Below are positions 8,963 to 17,195 of a stretch of 64,000 nt of DNA, in pieces. The stretch spans positions 2,383,001 to 2,447,000 of the forward strand of contig AP019702.1 in the NCBI GenBank assembly GCA_006739055.1, given 5' to 3'. A program made the position numbers and the translations under genes. The notes under the pieces were generated by a model, which worked only from the letters and a program-made list of their open reading frames with translations, was not told where the DNA came from and ran no database searches. Numbering within the stretch: the stretch's first letter is position 1; each line of letters begins with the position of its first letter. The stretch is from Allostella vacuolata (GTDB lineage Bacteria; Pseudomonadota; Alphaproteobacteria; ATCC43930; Allostellaceae).

Positions 8963-10051
8963 ATGGCGGCACGCGGTCGCAACTATTTCCGGGTCGGGCT
9001 GTTCGTCTTCGGCGCCCTGATGCTGGTCATCGCCGGCATCGTCGTGCTGGGCGGCGGCACCCTGTTCCAGAAGACCGTGACGATGGAGACCTACCTCGAG
9101 GAATCGGTGCAGGGGCTCGACATCGGCTCGCCGGTCCGCTACCGCGGGGTCAAGATCGGCACCGTCAGCCAGATCACCTTCGTCGGCACCGCCTACAAGC
9201 TGACGCCGGACGACCCGCGCTACTTCCAGGTCGGCCAGCTCGTCACCGTGCGCATGCGCCTCGACCTCGACGCAGTCGGCGGCACCTCGTCGGGGCAGGA
9301 GCTCGAGGCGGTCATGCGCCGGCTGGTCTCCAACGGGCTGCGCGCCCGGCTCGCCTCGCAGGGCATCACCGGCACCTCGTACCTGGAGGTGGACTACGTC
9401 CCGCCGGACCGCAACCCGCCGCTCCAGATCTCCTGGACGCCGGACTTCTTCTACCTGCCGTCGGCGCCCAGCGTCATTTCCCGCCTCAGCACCGCGGCCG
9501 AGCAGGTCTTCACCCGCCTGGAGGAAGCCCCCCTCGAGAAGGTGGTGCTGGAAGCCGGCCTGCTGCTGCGCGAGCTGCGCGAAACCAACCGCCGGGTGCA
9601 GGAACTGGTCGGCGGCGAACAGGTGTCGGCCGCGGTCGGCAACCTGGCCGACGCAGCCCTGCGGCTGCGCAACATCGCCGGCTCGGCCGAGGACAATATC
9701 GGCAACGTGCTGATCGACCTGCGCGAGATATCGATGCGGCTCAACAGCTTCTCGCAGGACCTGGCGACCCAGTTCGGCGGCGGCACGATCCGCGCCATCG
9801 CCCAGGGCCTGCGCGACACCGTGGCGGAGGTCCGGGCCGCCGCCGCCCAGCTTCCGGACACGGTCGCCACGGCCGGGCGCGCGACCCGCCGCGCCGACGC
9901 CATCCTGGCGACCGGCCAGCTGGAACTCGAAACCCTGCTGGTCAATCTCGGCGCCATCTCGCAGAACCTGAAGGAACTGACGGAGAGCGCCAAGCGCTAT
10001 CCCTCGCAGCTTCTCTTCGGCCAGCCCCCTCCGCGACGGAGCGAACCCTGA
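8963..10051 (+). CDS. mlaD: MlaD/MCE-domain lipid-binding protein
   Basis: A 362-residue periplasmic protein anchored by one N-terminal TM helix (residues ~9-33, VGLFVFGALMLVIAGIVVLG), followed by an MCE domain (residues ~40-150) with the pattern VQGLDIGSPVRYRGVKIGTV. The remaining ~200 residues are mostly helical with predicted coiled coil, as in longer MlaD/PqiB-like proteins that form a channel for lipid. The gene lies 10 nt after mlaF and its stop overlaps the next start (TGATG). It would form the substrate-handling part of the complex with the upstream ATPase and permease. Confidence 0.92.
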   Translation: MAARGRNYFRVGLFVFGALMLVIAGIVVLGGGTLFQKTVTMETYLEESVQGLDIGSPVRYRGVKIGTVSQITFVGTAYKLTPDDPRYFQVGQLVTVRMRLDLDAVGGTSSGQELEAVMRRLVSNGLRARLASQGITGTSYLEVDYVPPDRNPPLQISWTPDFFYLPSAPSVISRLSTAAEQVFTRLEEAPLEKVVLEAGLLLRELRETNRRVQELVGGEQVSAAVGNLADAALRLRNIAGSAEDNIGNVLIDLREISMRLNSFSQDLATQFGGGTIRAIAQGLRDTVAEVRAAAAQLPDTVATAGRATRRADAILATGQLELETLLVNLGAISQNLKELTESAKRYPSQLLFGQPPPRRSEP

Positions 10052-10725
10052 TGCCGCGCTATCCTCGCTGGACCCTCGCCCTTCTGGCCGCGGCACTCGC
10101 AGCCTGCAGCTCGCCGCTCGAGAAGCCGCCGGTCGAGCAGCGCTACTACACGCTGGATGCGACCCGCGAGGCGACCCCGCCCGCCGCCGGCGGCGAGGTG
10201 CTGGCGGTCCGCCGCTTCCGCGCCTCGCCCGGCTACGAGGGCCGGGAACTCGTGTTCGCCACCGCCCCCGGCGCGTTCCGGACCGACTTCTACAACGTCT
10301 TCTTCGCCGCGCCCGCGGCGATGCTGGGCGACGAGGCGCGGGAATGGCTCGACCGCAGCGGCCTCTTCCGCGCCGCCGTCGCCTCCACCAGCCAGGCCGA
10401 CGCGCGCTACGCGCTGGAAGGGGCCCTGACGGTGGTCTATGGCGAGAAGGCGGGGGGTGTCGACCGCGCGGTGCTGGAAGCGCAGTTCCTGCTGATCGAC
10501 GTCCGCGCGGCGAATACCCCGATCCTGTTCCAGCGCCAGTATCGCCAGACCCGTCCGGTGGCCGATGGCAGCGCCACGGCGCTGGTCGGCGGGCTCAATG
10601 TCGCGCTGGCGGCCATGCTGGCCGAACTCGAGGCCGACCTGGCGCCGATCGTCCGCCCGGCACCGCTGCCCGTGGCGCCGGCAGCGCCCGTCAGGGCGCC
10701 AGCCGGTCGAGCAGCGCGGCGCTGA
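10051..10725 (+). CDS. ABC-type transport auxiliary lipoprotein (PqiC/LptE-like)
   Basis: A 224-residue outer-membrane lipoprotein. The signal peptide ends in the lipobox LAAC (Cys at ~19), followed by SSPLEKPPVEQRYYTLD, typical of the ABC_trans_aux/PqiC family that accompanies MCE systems. The start codon overlaps the mlaD stop (TGATG). It likely provides the outer-membrane end of the lipid-transport complex, a role that MlaA or PqiC plays in E. coli. No MlaC-type periplasmic shuttle is encoded in this operon. The last 35 nt overlap the convergent small gene on the other strand. Confidence 0.85.
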   Translation: MPRYPRWTLALLAAALAACSSPLEKPPVEQRYYTLDATREATPPAAGGEVLAVRRFRASPGYEGRELVFATAPGAFRTDFYNVFFAAPAAMLGDEAREWLDRSGLFRAAVASTSQADARYALEGALTVVYGEKAGGVDRAVLEAQFLLIDVRAANTPILFQRQYRQTRPVADGSATALVGGLNVALAAMLAELEADLAPIVRPAPLPVAPAAPVRAPAGRAARR

Positions 10726-11008
10726 TCTGGCGCCATTCCTCGGGCAGGGGCGCCCGGGATTCGGGCTGGCGGGCCTGGCGGTACCAGTAGCCGGCATTGG
10801 CCAGGTCGCCCTCGATGCGGTGCAGGTGGGCGTGCGCCCAGGCGCCGCTGCGGCTTTCGTCGGACTGGGCCAACTCGTGCGCGGCGGCCCAGCCCGGGCC
10901 GATCTGCCAGTTGTCCTTGGCCGCCCACCACAGGGCGCCGAGCGCGCCGCCGATGCCGGGTGGCGGCTCCGGCTGGGCGAGCGAGCTTTCGAATTCGGCC
11001 GGGGTCAT
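10691..11008 (-). CDS. small conserved hypothetical protein
   Basis: A 105-residue soluble protein without signal peptide. It contains the pattern WWAAKDNWQ, HELAQ and AWAHAHLHRIEGDLANAGYW, which I recognise as a widespread proteobacterial protein of unknown function, often predicted to be helical. Conserved His and Trp residues cluster in the centre. The 3' end overlaps the end of the convergent lipoprotein gene by 35 nt. It follows the TAXI binding protein by 34 nt, so the two may be co-transcribed. No function can be assigned. Confidence 0.75.
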   Translation of the reverse strand: MTPAEFESSLAQPEPPPGIGGALGALWWAAKDNWQIGPGWAAAHELAQSDESRSGAWAHAHLHRIEGDLANAGYWYRQARQPESRAPLPEEWRQISAALLDRLAP

Positions 11009-11042
11009 GCCTCTCCCCCTTTCGTGCAGGGTCTGTCCGCCG

Positions 11043-12056
11043 TCACTTCGGCAGGAACAGCTCGTCGCGGGTGACGACGCCCGCGGCCGTGCCGGCCTCG
11101 GCCGCCGCCGGGTGCAGGCGCAGCACGTCGTTCTCGACCAGCATCGACTTGGGCGTGACCCGCCGCAGCGAGGCGTGGGCGCGCCTGAAGCGGGCGAGGT
11201 CGCCGCGGACGCCCTCCACCACCGCGCGCACGCTGGCATCGTCCTGGCCCTCGGTCGTCGCCAGCAGCATCTGCAGCCCGACCGTCTCCACCGGCGCGTC
11301 CAGCCAGCCATAGGTGCCGGCCGGGATCGTCTCGCGGTCGATCGTCGGGTAGCCGACGGTCACCGCCTTGATGACCGGGCCGGCCACTGACAGCAGCCGG
11401 ACCGGGCAGGCCGATGCGGCGGCCTCGACCGCCGGGTTCGGCTGCGGCCCGATGAAGGCGACGGCGTCGACCCGGCCGCTGCACAGCGCATCGGCATAGG
11501 CCCCGGCCGGTACCGCGACCGTGCGCACGTCGCGGCCGATGGTCCAGCCATGGCTCAGCATCAGGCCGCGCATGGTGAGCTCGGTGCCCGACCCCTCGGC
11601 GCCCGGGTCGATCCGCTTGCCCTTCAGCCCCGCGAAGCCCGCGATGTCGGAATCGGCACGCACGACCACGGCCAGCGGCTCGATGCCGAGCGCCAGCACC
11701 GAGCGCAGGCCGCGATCCGGCCCCTTGTCCTTGAAGGGGCCGACGCCCAGTTCGGCCGCCAGTGCCGTGTCGGCCTGGGTCAGGGCGAAGCCGACCGAGC
11801 CCTGCTGCAGTGCGCGCAGGTTCTCGACCGACCCCTCGCTCGCCACCAGCTGGCACGGCAGCGAGGCCGGGGTGGCGGTGACGGCATCGCAGATCGCCGA
11901 CCCGATCCGCTCATAGGTGCCGCCCGGCCCGCCGGCGCCGATGGCGACCCGCGGCATGGCGCCGGCGCCGAGCGGGCCCGGCCCGCTCCCGGCGGGGTCC
12001 GCGCAGGCGGCGGCGAGGGAGGCGAGCGCGATGAGCGGGACGAAGCGGACGAGCAT
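11043..12056 (-). CDS. TAXI family TRAP-type solute-binding lipoprotein
   Basis: A 337-residue substrate-binding protein of the TAXI family. The N-terminus has a signal peptide with lipobox LAAAC (Cys ~17), so it is a periplasmic lipoprotein. Family patterns are visible: VAIGAGGPGGTYERIGSAIC, VASEGSVENLRALQQGSVGFALTQAD, and GAEGSGTELTMRGLM in the second lobe. TAXI proteins feed fused TRAP permeases, typically for dicarboxylates or amino acids, but no TRAP permease gene is nearby, so this is an orphan receptor. A strong hairpin just upstream separates it from the FecR gene. Confidence 0.88.
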   Translation of the reverse strand: MLVRFVPLIALASLAAACADPAGSGPGPLGAGAMPRVAIGAGGPGGTYERIGSAICDAVTATPASLPCQLVASEGSVENLRALQQGSVGFALTQADTALAAELGVGPFKDKGPDRGLRSVLALGIEPLAVVVRADSDIAGFAGLKGKRIDPGAEGSGTELTMRGLMLSHGWTIGRDVRTVAVPAGAYADALCSGRVDAVAFIGPQPNPAVEAAASACPVRLLSVAGPVIKAVTVGYPTIDRETIPAGTYGWLDAPVETVGLQMLLATTEGQDDASVRAVVEGVRGDLARFRRAHASLRRVTPKSMLVENDVLRLHPAAAEAGTAAGVVTRDELFLPK

Positions 12057-12078
12057 GTCTGGCACCGGAAGGAAGGAC

Positions 12079-12100
12079 AGGCGGGCCCGGGGGCCCGCCT
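12079..12100 (-). terminator. hairpin, likely terminator after the FecR gene
   Basis: A perfect 10-bp stem AGGCGGGCCC/GGGCCCGCCT with a 2-nt loop lies about 70 nt beyond the FecR stop codon on the minus strand and 23 nt before the TAXI start. There is no U-run, so termination is inferred only from the stem strength and position. Confidence 0.55.
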
Positions 12101-12171
12101 GGCAGGATTGCATAGAGGCTCGGTCCGAGGCTGGGACCGGTCCCGTCGATGTCGGTCTGGCCGTTGCGGAG

Positions 12172-13008
12172 CTACTTGGCAACCCCGCCCGGCAGACTCC
12201 CGACCGGTATGATGTCGCCACCCGGTCGGCCCCCGCTGCCGCCGATCGCGCCGACCGGGCTGCGCAGCCGATCCCGGATGACCTCTGCCGGCAGGGTGCT
12301 GTCGATGACGATGCCGCCCCTGGTGTCGGCCGTCGACGGCATGGTCAGGCCGTCGACCGTGGCGAGCTGGCGCTCGCCTGACGGCGCCAGCACCCGCAGC
12401 CGGCTGCGCACCGCGTCGGACGGCGGGGCGGGCGGGGTCGGCGCCGACTGGCGGCTGGCGACGGTCGAGGCGAGGCCGATCCGGTCGAGCGCCTCGATCC
12501 GGCCGGAGCCGAGCGAGCGCAGGTCGGCGGCGCCTTCGACCACCATCACCGTGGTCGCGCCGTCCTTGGCGACCAGGATGTCGAGGATGGTGCCGCGCAC
12601 GCCCACCGTCGCGACCGGGGTGCGGATCTCGAACGCGCGGCTGTTGCCGCTGCCCGAGACGAAGCGCAGCACGCCCTGGGTCGCCTCGATGACCACGGAG
12701 TGGCGGCCGCGGTCGGGATCGTAGACGAAGGTATCGAGCACGACCGAGGAGTTGGGGCCGACCGTGATCGTCGTCTCGTCGAGGAACAGGATCTGGGTGC
12801 GGCCGTCCGGGCCGGTGTCGATGCGCTCGTTCTGGAAGACGCGGTCCCCCACCCGCAGCGCCCGGTCGCGGCTGCCGATCGCCGCCTGCACCTTGTTGAC
12901 GACGATCGCGCTGACGCCGATGTCGCGGTCGGCCGCGAGTGATGCCGCGGGGGCCAGGATTCCGCCCGCCAGCAGACCGCCCAGCAGCATTGGAACCATG
13001 CGATGCAT
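12172..13008 (-). CDS. FecR-domain periplasmic protein
   Basis: A 278-residue exported protein. A signal peptide (residues 1-25, ending ASLAADR) is followed by a FecR domain of about 120 residues with the typical IDTGPDGRTQILFLDETTITVGPNS-type ligand-fold pattern and the segment TPVATVGVRGT. The C-terminal third is Pro/Ser-rich and probably extended. It lies immediately after the TPR/beta-barrel protein gene, with start overlapping that stop (TGATG), and divergent from a CHASE2-adenylate cyclase. FecR-like proteins in this arrangement may sense envelope events for the cyclase; that link is inference from neighbourhood. Confidence 0.85.
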   Translation of the reverse strand: MHRMVPMLLGGLLAGGILAPAASLAADRDIGVSAIVVNKVQAAIGSRDRALRVGDRVFQNERIDTGPDGRTQILFLDETTITVGPNSSVVLDTFVYDPDRGRHSVVIEATQGVLRFVSGSGNSRAFEIRTPVATVGVRGTILDILVAKDGATTVMVVEGAADLRSLGSGRIEALDRIGLASTVASRQSAPTPPAPPSDAVRSRLRVLAPSGERQLATVDGLTMPSTADTRGGIVIDSTLPAEVIRDRLRSPVGAIGGSGGRPGGDIIPVGSLPGGVAK

Positions 13009-14165
13009 CAGAACCTCCGATAGAGCACGAGGCTGACCGTGTGGTTGGTATATTCCTTGTCGGCCTCGTTCGAGCGATTGTTGTCTATATAGTAGCGCAG
13101 GACGACCGACAGGTCTTGCTCCAGGAATCCGCTGCCGATCAGGCGCAGGCCTGGGCTGAGGCGCCAGTCGCGGCGGTCCTCGTCCAGGCCCGGCATGCGG
13201 CCGGCATAGCGCCGGTGCTCCACCGTCAGCTCGGGCCCGGCATGGAGCTGCTGGAAGCCGGCCAACGGGCCGGACAGCGGGGCCGCATAGAACGCCGCCG
13301 CCCCCATCGACCAGTAGCGGTACTGGTGATCCTCGCCGACGGCGGCATTGTAGGTCATCTCCGGGTCGACGCTCAGCCGGTCGCCCGGGAACAGCAGCCC
13401 GCCCCAGGCGAACTGCGGCCGGAGGCGGAACAGGAAGCCGTCGCGGCCGGGATAGCGGTCCGAGAAGTCGGCAAAGGACACCAGCCCGTCGATGCCGCGC
13501 AGCGGGCCGGCGTCGCGCAAGGCCAGCTCGACCCCGCCATAGGCCGACGAGAAGAGCGATCCGCTGCCGAGCCGGGCATGCTCCAGGCCGACCAGCGGCC
13601 GCAGCTCGGCCCCGTTGCCGACGGCGAAGACCGGCCCGGTATCGATGCCGGCATAGCCGAGCGAGCCGTCGTCGAAGGTGCGATAGAGGCGGCCTTGGGC
13701 GTTGGCCCGGCTCTTCCATCGCTGCCCGAACAGCAGCCGGTCATCCTCCACCCGGACCAGGCCCACGGCCGACAGGTCGTCGTTGCCGGACAACTGGTTG
13801 TCGAACAGGCGCGGGTTGCTCTCGTACTGGACGCCGAGGCCGACGACGATGTCGGTGCGCGCCTCCCCCGGCCGGGCCACGGTCGAGGCGCCGCCGGTCA
13901 GCCGCTGCACCCCGCGCAGGGCCTCGCGGTTGGCGGGCGCGACCGACAGGATTCGCTCATAGGCCATCAGGGCCTTGCGGGGATTGCCCTCCGCCTCCGC
14001 CGCGCGGGCATAGCGCAGGTTGGCTGCCACGTCGGTCGGGTTGGCCAGGATCGACCGGAACAGCGCGCGCGTGTCCTCCTCCTGCGCCCGGACCGGGCTC
14101 GCGAGCCCGATCCCCAGGAGCAAGGCCATGACAATGCTGGCGAAAGGAGCCCCCCTGCCGCTCAC
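13008..14165 (-). CDS. TPR/beta-barrel outer-membrane protein (surface lipoprotein assembly modifier-like)
   Basis: A ~385-residue outer-membrane protein. After a signal peptide ending SPVRA, residues ~25-90 hold a TPR-like segment (ANLRYARAAEAEGNPRKAL), and the rest alternates polar and hydrophobic residues in a pattern of amphipathic strands ending in YRRF, with Phe last as usual for outer-membrane barrels. It resembles the DUF560/Slam C-terminal barrel family, which exports surface lipoproteins. The GTG at 14165 gives a full signal peptide; ATG at 14129 is an alternative. Overlaps the FecR gene by one base. A much longer reading frame that continues upstream is not real: it runs through adapter sequence. 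Confidence 0.7.
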   Translation of the reverse strand: MSGRGAPFASIVMALLLGIGLASPVRAQEEDTRALFRSILANPTDVAANLRYARAAEAEGNPRKALMAYERILSVAPANREALRGVQRLTGGASTVARPGEARTDIVVGLGVQYESNPRLFDNQLSGNDDLSAVGLVRVEDDRLLFGQRWKSRANAQGRLYRTFDDGSLGYAGIDTGPVFAVGNGAELRPLVGLEHARLGSGSLFSSAYGGVELALRDAGPLRGIDGLVSFADFSDRYPGRDGFLFRLRPQFAWGGLLFPGDRLSVDPEMTYNAAVGEDHQYRYWSMGAAAFYAAPLSGPLAGFQQLHAGPELTVEHRRYAGRMPGLDEDRRDWRLSPGLRLIGSGFLEQDLSVVLRYYIDNNRSNEADKEYTNHTVSLVLYRRF

Positions 14166-14250
14166 CGCACCCCCGTGCCGTCGACGTCGAACTTGCCGGG
14201 AAGCCCTACACCGCGCCATCGTCGCGCTCAAGGGGCAGAGGGGGACGGGC

Positions 14251-15042
14251 GTGCGCCGAGGACGGGCCGGAACGAGGGCGGGCAGGGGCGGCGGGGGACG
14301 GATCGGGGCGGTGCAGGCCGCCGTGGCCGTGGCAATCCTGCTGGTTGCGACCCTGCTGCGGATCGCCGATCCGGTAGCGGTCGAGGCGGTGCGCCTGGCC
14401 GGCTTCGACCAGCTCCAGCGCTGGTTCCCGCGCGCGGTCGAGCCGGTACCCGTCCGAGTCGTCGATGTCGACGAAGCTTCGCTCGCCCGCATCGGGCAGT
14501 GGCCCTGGCCCCGCTCGGTCCTGGCCGATCTCGTCCAGCGGTTGAACGAAGCCGGCGCCGCTGCCGTCGTTTTCGACATGCTGTTCGCCGAGCCCGACCG
14601 CGGCGACCGCGGCGCCGACGGCGCGACCGCGACCGACCGCCGCTTCGCCGCGGCGCTGGGCGACGCCCGTGGCGTGCTCGGCCTGGCCCTGGTCAGCCAG
14701 CCGACGGGGGCCGCGGCGGACGGCAAGGCCGGCATCGCCACGGTCGGCCCGGACCCGGCGGCCGGCCTGCTGCCCTTTGCCGGGGTGGTGCGCAGCCTGC
14801 CGCTGCTGGCGGCCGCGGCCAAGGGCGAGGGGGCGATCAACGCGGTGCCCGACCGCGACGGCGTGGTGCGGCGGCTGCCGGTCTTCCTGGCGCTCGACGG
14901 CCGCCCGGTGCCCTCGCTGGCGGCCGAGGCCCTGCGGGTCGCCCAGGGGGCGGCCGGCCACCTGCTGCGGGGCGAGCCGGACGGGCGGATCGTCGCGCGC
15001 ATCGGCAACCTGCTGGTGCCGATGGATGCGCGCTGTCGCTGA
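14251..15042 (+). CDS. CHASE2-domain adenylate cyclase, N-terminal part (interrupted by adapter)
   Basis: The N-terminal part of a CHASE2 adenylate/guanylate cyclase. An Arg/Gly-rich cytoplasmic start (GTG 14251 with an AGAGGGGG ribosome-binding site) precedes a TM helix (VAVAILLVATLLRI) and the extracytoplasmic CHASE2 domain, with typical motifs VRVVDVDEASLARIGQWPWP and AAVVFDMLFAEPDR. The reading frame stops at 15040-15042, but genuine sequence ends near 15032; the stop lies inside Illumina adapter sequence. The gene continues in the same frame class from about 15163. An estimated 30-60 residues of CHASE2 are missing in between. The stop is therefore an assembly artefact rather than a biological truncation. 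Confidence 0.85.
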   Translation: MRRGRAGTRAGRGGGGRIGAVQAAVAVAILLVATLLRIADPVAVEAVRLAGFDQLQRWFPRAVEPVPVRVVDVDEASLARIGQWPWPRSVLADLVQRLNEAGAAAVVFDMLFAEPDRGDRGADGATATDRRFAAALGDARGVLGLALVSQPTGAAADGKAGIATVGPDPAAGLLPFAGVVRSLPLLAAAAKGEGAINAVPDRDGVVRRLPVFLALDGRPVPSLAAEALRVAQGAAGHLLRGEPDGRIVARIGNLLVPMDARCR

Positions 15043-15162
15043 TACACATCTGACGCTGCCGACGAAGAGGATAGTGTAGATCTCGGTGGTCGACGTGTCA
15101 TACAAAACAAAAGTGTAACGTACACGAGATGGCATCTCAAGTCTATATGAGAACGCTCGACA
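15033..15162. other. Illumina Nextera adapter-derived contaminating sequence
   Basis: From 15033 the sequence matches, with few mismatches, the Nextera read-through: a mosaic-end-like stretch (CTGTCGCTGATACACATCT), then GACGCTGCCGACGA, the 8-nt AGAGGATA (reverse complement of the i5 index TATCCTCT) and GTGTAGATCTCGGTGGTCG, the start of the reverse-complemented P5 sequence. The following ~60 nt are unusually AT-rich and low quality, with a further P7-like ACGAGAT. This region reads out as peptides LSLIHI and SSSSAASDVY, well-known translations of this adapter. Host coding sequence resumes around 15163. The right boundary is approximate. Confidence 0.93.
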
Positions 15163-16398
15163 ACCTGCGCCGCCGGACTGAAGGACCTGCGGACGACGCC
15201 GATGGCCCAGGCGGTGGCCGGCGTCGACGTCCAGGCCGAGGCGGTGGCCAACATGCTGCTCGGCCAGACCCTGGTCCGGCCGAGCTGGGCCGGCCTGGGC
15301 GAGGCCGGCTATGCGGCGCTGGTGGCGCTGATGGCCATGGTCCTGGCCGCCTGGCGCGGCCTGCCGGCGGCCGCGGCCACCACCGTCTTCGGAATGGCCG
15401 GGGCGGGGGCGACCGCGGCGATGGCCTTCTCGGGCGAGAGCCTGCTGCTCGACGCCACCTATCCGGTGGCGGCCCTGGCGCTCGTCTTCGCGGGCCAGAT
15501 GGTCGTCCTCTACCAGCGGATGGAAACCGAGCGCCGCCGGGTGCGCGACGCCTTCCAGCGCTACCTGTCGCCGGTGCTGGTGGAGCGGCTGGCCGCGCGT
15601 CCCGACCGGCTGGTGCTGGGGGGCGAGACGCGCCGGCTGTCGGTGCTGTTCTGCGACATCCGCGGCTTCTCGCGCCGGGCCGGCGAGCTCGACCCGCAGG
15701 TGCTGACGGAGTTCGTCAACCGGGTGATGACGCCCTTGTCGGACGAGGTGCTGGAAAGCGGCGGGACGGTCGACAAGTTCATGGGCGACGGGTTGATGGC
15801 GTTCTGGAACGCGCCGCTCGACGATCCGGACCACGCCGCCCGGGCCGCCGGCGCGGCGCTGGCCATGGCCGGGCGCCTGGCCGGCATCAACCGCGACCTG
15901 GAGGCGGTGCTGCCGCCGGCGATGCTGCCGGTCGCGGTCGGCATCGGCATCGACACCGGCGACTGCTGCGTCGGCAATTTCGGCTCGGTCCGCCGCTTCG
16001 ACTATTCGGCGCTGGGCGACACGGTCAACCTCGCCGCCCGCTTCGAGGGGCTGTCGCGGATCTATGGCGTGGCGATCGTCATCGGCGAGGCGACGCGGGC
16101 GGCCATCCCCGGCATGGCGACGATCGAGCTGGACGAGACGGTGGTGCGCGGCACCGTTCGCCCGGTCCGGGTGCATGCCTTGCTGGGCGGCCGGGAACTG
16201 GCCGCGACCGAGGAGTTCCGCCGGCTGGCGGCGGCCCATGCCGAGCTGCGCCAGGCCCTGGAGGCGGGCGACCGGGACGCGGCCGGGGCGGCGCTCGCCG
16301 CCTGCCGGGCGCTCGACGACGGGACGCTCGTTCAGTTCCATGCGGTGATCGAGGGGCGGCTCGCAGCCGGTGGCCCGTTGCGCGGCATCGGGATATGA
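15163..16398 (+). CDS. CHASE2-domain adenylate cyclase, C-terminal part
   Basis: The C-terminal part of the interrupted cyclase; genuine sequence starts near AAGLKDLRTTP, the end of CHASE2 (normally preceded by a V-x-I-G-T-S-type strand). First in-frame ATG is at 15202. Three TM helices follow, then a class III cyclase domain from about SVLFCDIRGFSRRAGEL, with metal-binding Asp in FCDIRGFS, the DKFMGDGLMAFWNAP segment carrying the second metal Asp, and GDTVNLAARFEG in the dimer interface. The product is membrane-bound and makes cAMP (or cGMP). The next gene is a Crp/Fnr regulator 16 nt downstream, a plausible cAMP receptor. Confidence 0.88.
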   Translation, partial: TCAAGLKDLRTTPMAQAVAGVDVQAEAVANMLLGQTLVRPSWAGLGEAGYAALVALMAMVLAAWRGLPAAAATTVFGMAGAGATAAMAFSGESLLLDATYPVAALALVFAGQMVVLYQRMETERRRVRDAFQRYLSPVLVERLAARPDRLVLGGETRRLSVLFCDIRGFSRRAGELDPQVLTEFVNRVMTPLSDEVLESGGTVDKFMGDGLMAFWNAPLDDPDHAARAAGAALAMAGRLAGINRDLEAVLPPAMLPVAVGIGIDTGDCCVGNFGSVRRFDYSALGDTVNLAARFEGLSRIYGVAIVIGEATRAAIPGMATIELDETVVRGTVRPVRVHALLGGRELAATEEFRRLAAAHAELRQALEAGDRDAAGAALAACRALDDGTLVQFHAVIEGRLAAGGPLRGIGI

Positions 16399-16414
16399 TC
16401 GCCCCTGAACTGCG

Positions 16415-17137
16415 ATGAATCCGCCCCCCGCCCAGGCGCCCGCCTTTCCCCAGTCGCTCGACGGGATCGACCTCCTGTCGGTCCTGGCGCCGGACGATCG
16501 CGCGGCGGTCGCCCGGCGCTGCCACTGGCGGCGCTTCACCGCCCACGAGCAGATCATCGATCGCGACAGCGATAGCCGCGACGTGCTGTTCGTCACCAGC
16601 GGCCGGGTCAGGATCGTCAACTACTCGGCCAACGGGCGCGAGGTCAGCCTGGACGACGTGCCGGCCGGCGGCTTCTTCGGCGAGCTGGCGGCGATCGACG
16701 GGGCGGCGCGGTCGGCGACGGTGGTGGCGCTCGAGGACACGATCATCGCCAGCCTGGTGCCGAGCGCCTTCCTGGGGTTGATGAAGGAGCATCCGGGGCT
16801 GGCGCTGGCGATCATGCGGCGGCTGGCCGGGATCATCCGGTCGGCCAACGGCCGGATCATGGACCTCAGCACCATCGGGGCGCAGAGCCGGGTGTGCGGC
16901 GAGCTGCTGCGCCTCGCGCGGGCCGACGACGGAGATGGCGGCCCGGACCGCATCTGCCCCGTGCCGCGCCATTCGGACGTCGCGAGCCGTGCCAGCACGA
17001 CGCGCGAGACCGTGGCCCGGGTCCTGGGCGACCTTGTCCGCCACGGCGTGGTGAAGCGCGAGGCGGACGGGCTGCACATCGCCGACGCCGACCGGCTGGC
17101 GGCCCTGGTCGAGCATTACCACATGGCGGACGGGTAG
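16415..17137 (+). CDS. Crp/Fnr family transcriptional regulator
   Basis: A 240-residue regulator. Residues ~20-145 form a cyclic-nucleotide-binding beta roll with the phosphate-binding cassette-like GGFFGELAAIDGAARSATVVA, close to the CRP pattern GEL..(R)SA that binds cAMP. Residues ~165-230 are a winged helix, with recognition helix in SRASTTRETVARVLGDLVRHGVV. No Cys cluster of the Fnr type is seen. Located 16 nt after the class III cyclase, so it is a good candidate receptor for the cyclase's product; that pairing is inference. Confidence 0.9.
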   Translation: MNPPPAQAPAFPQSLDGIDLLSVLAPDDRAAVARRCHWRRFTAHEQIIDRDSDSRDVLFVTSGRVRIVNYSANGREVSLDDVPAGGFFGELAAIDGAARSATVVALEDTIIASLVPSAFLGLMKEHPGLALAIMRRLAGIIRSANGRIMDLSTIGAQSRVCGELLRLARADDGDGGPDRICPVPRHSDVASRASTTRETVARVLGDLVRHGVVKREADGLHIADADRLAALVEHYHMADG

Positions 17138-17195
17138 GCGCCGGCCGCTGGAGTTCCCAGATGTCGGCGATGCACGCGACGAGGGGACATTCAGC

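Noticed and set aside
15033-15162. Natural transposon or integron insertion in the cyclase gene
   Set aside because: No target-site duplication or inverted repeats, and the order of segments matches the Nextera adapter with an i5 index.
13008-15254. A long minus-strand frame that would fuse the outer-membrane barrel protein with upstream sequence
   Set aside because: The frame runs antisense through the cyclase gene and then through the adapter sequence; it has no family similarity beyond the barrel part.
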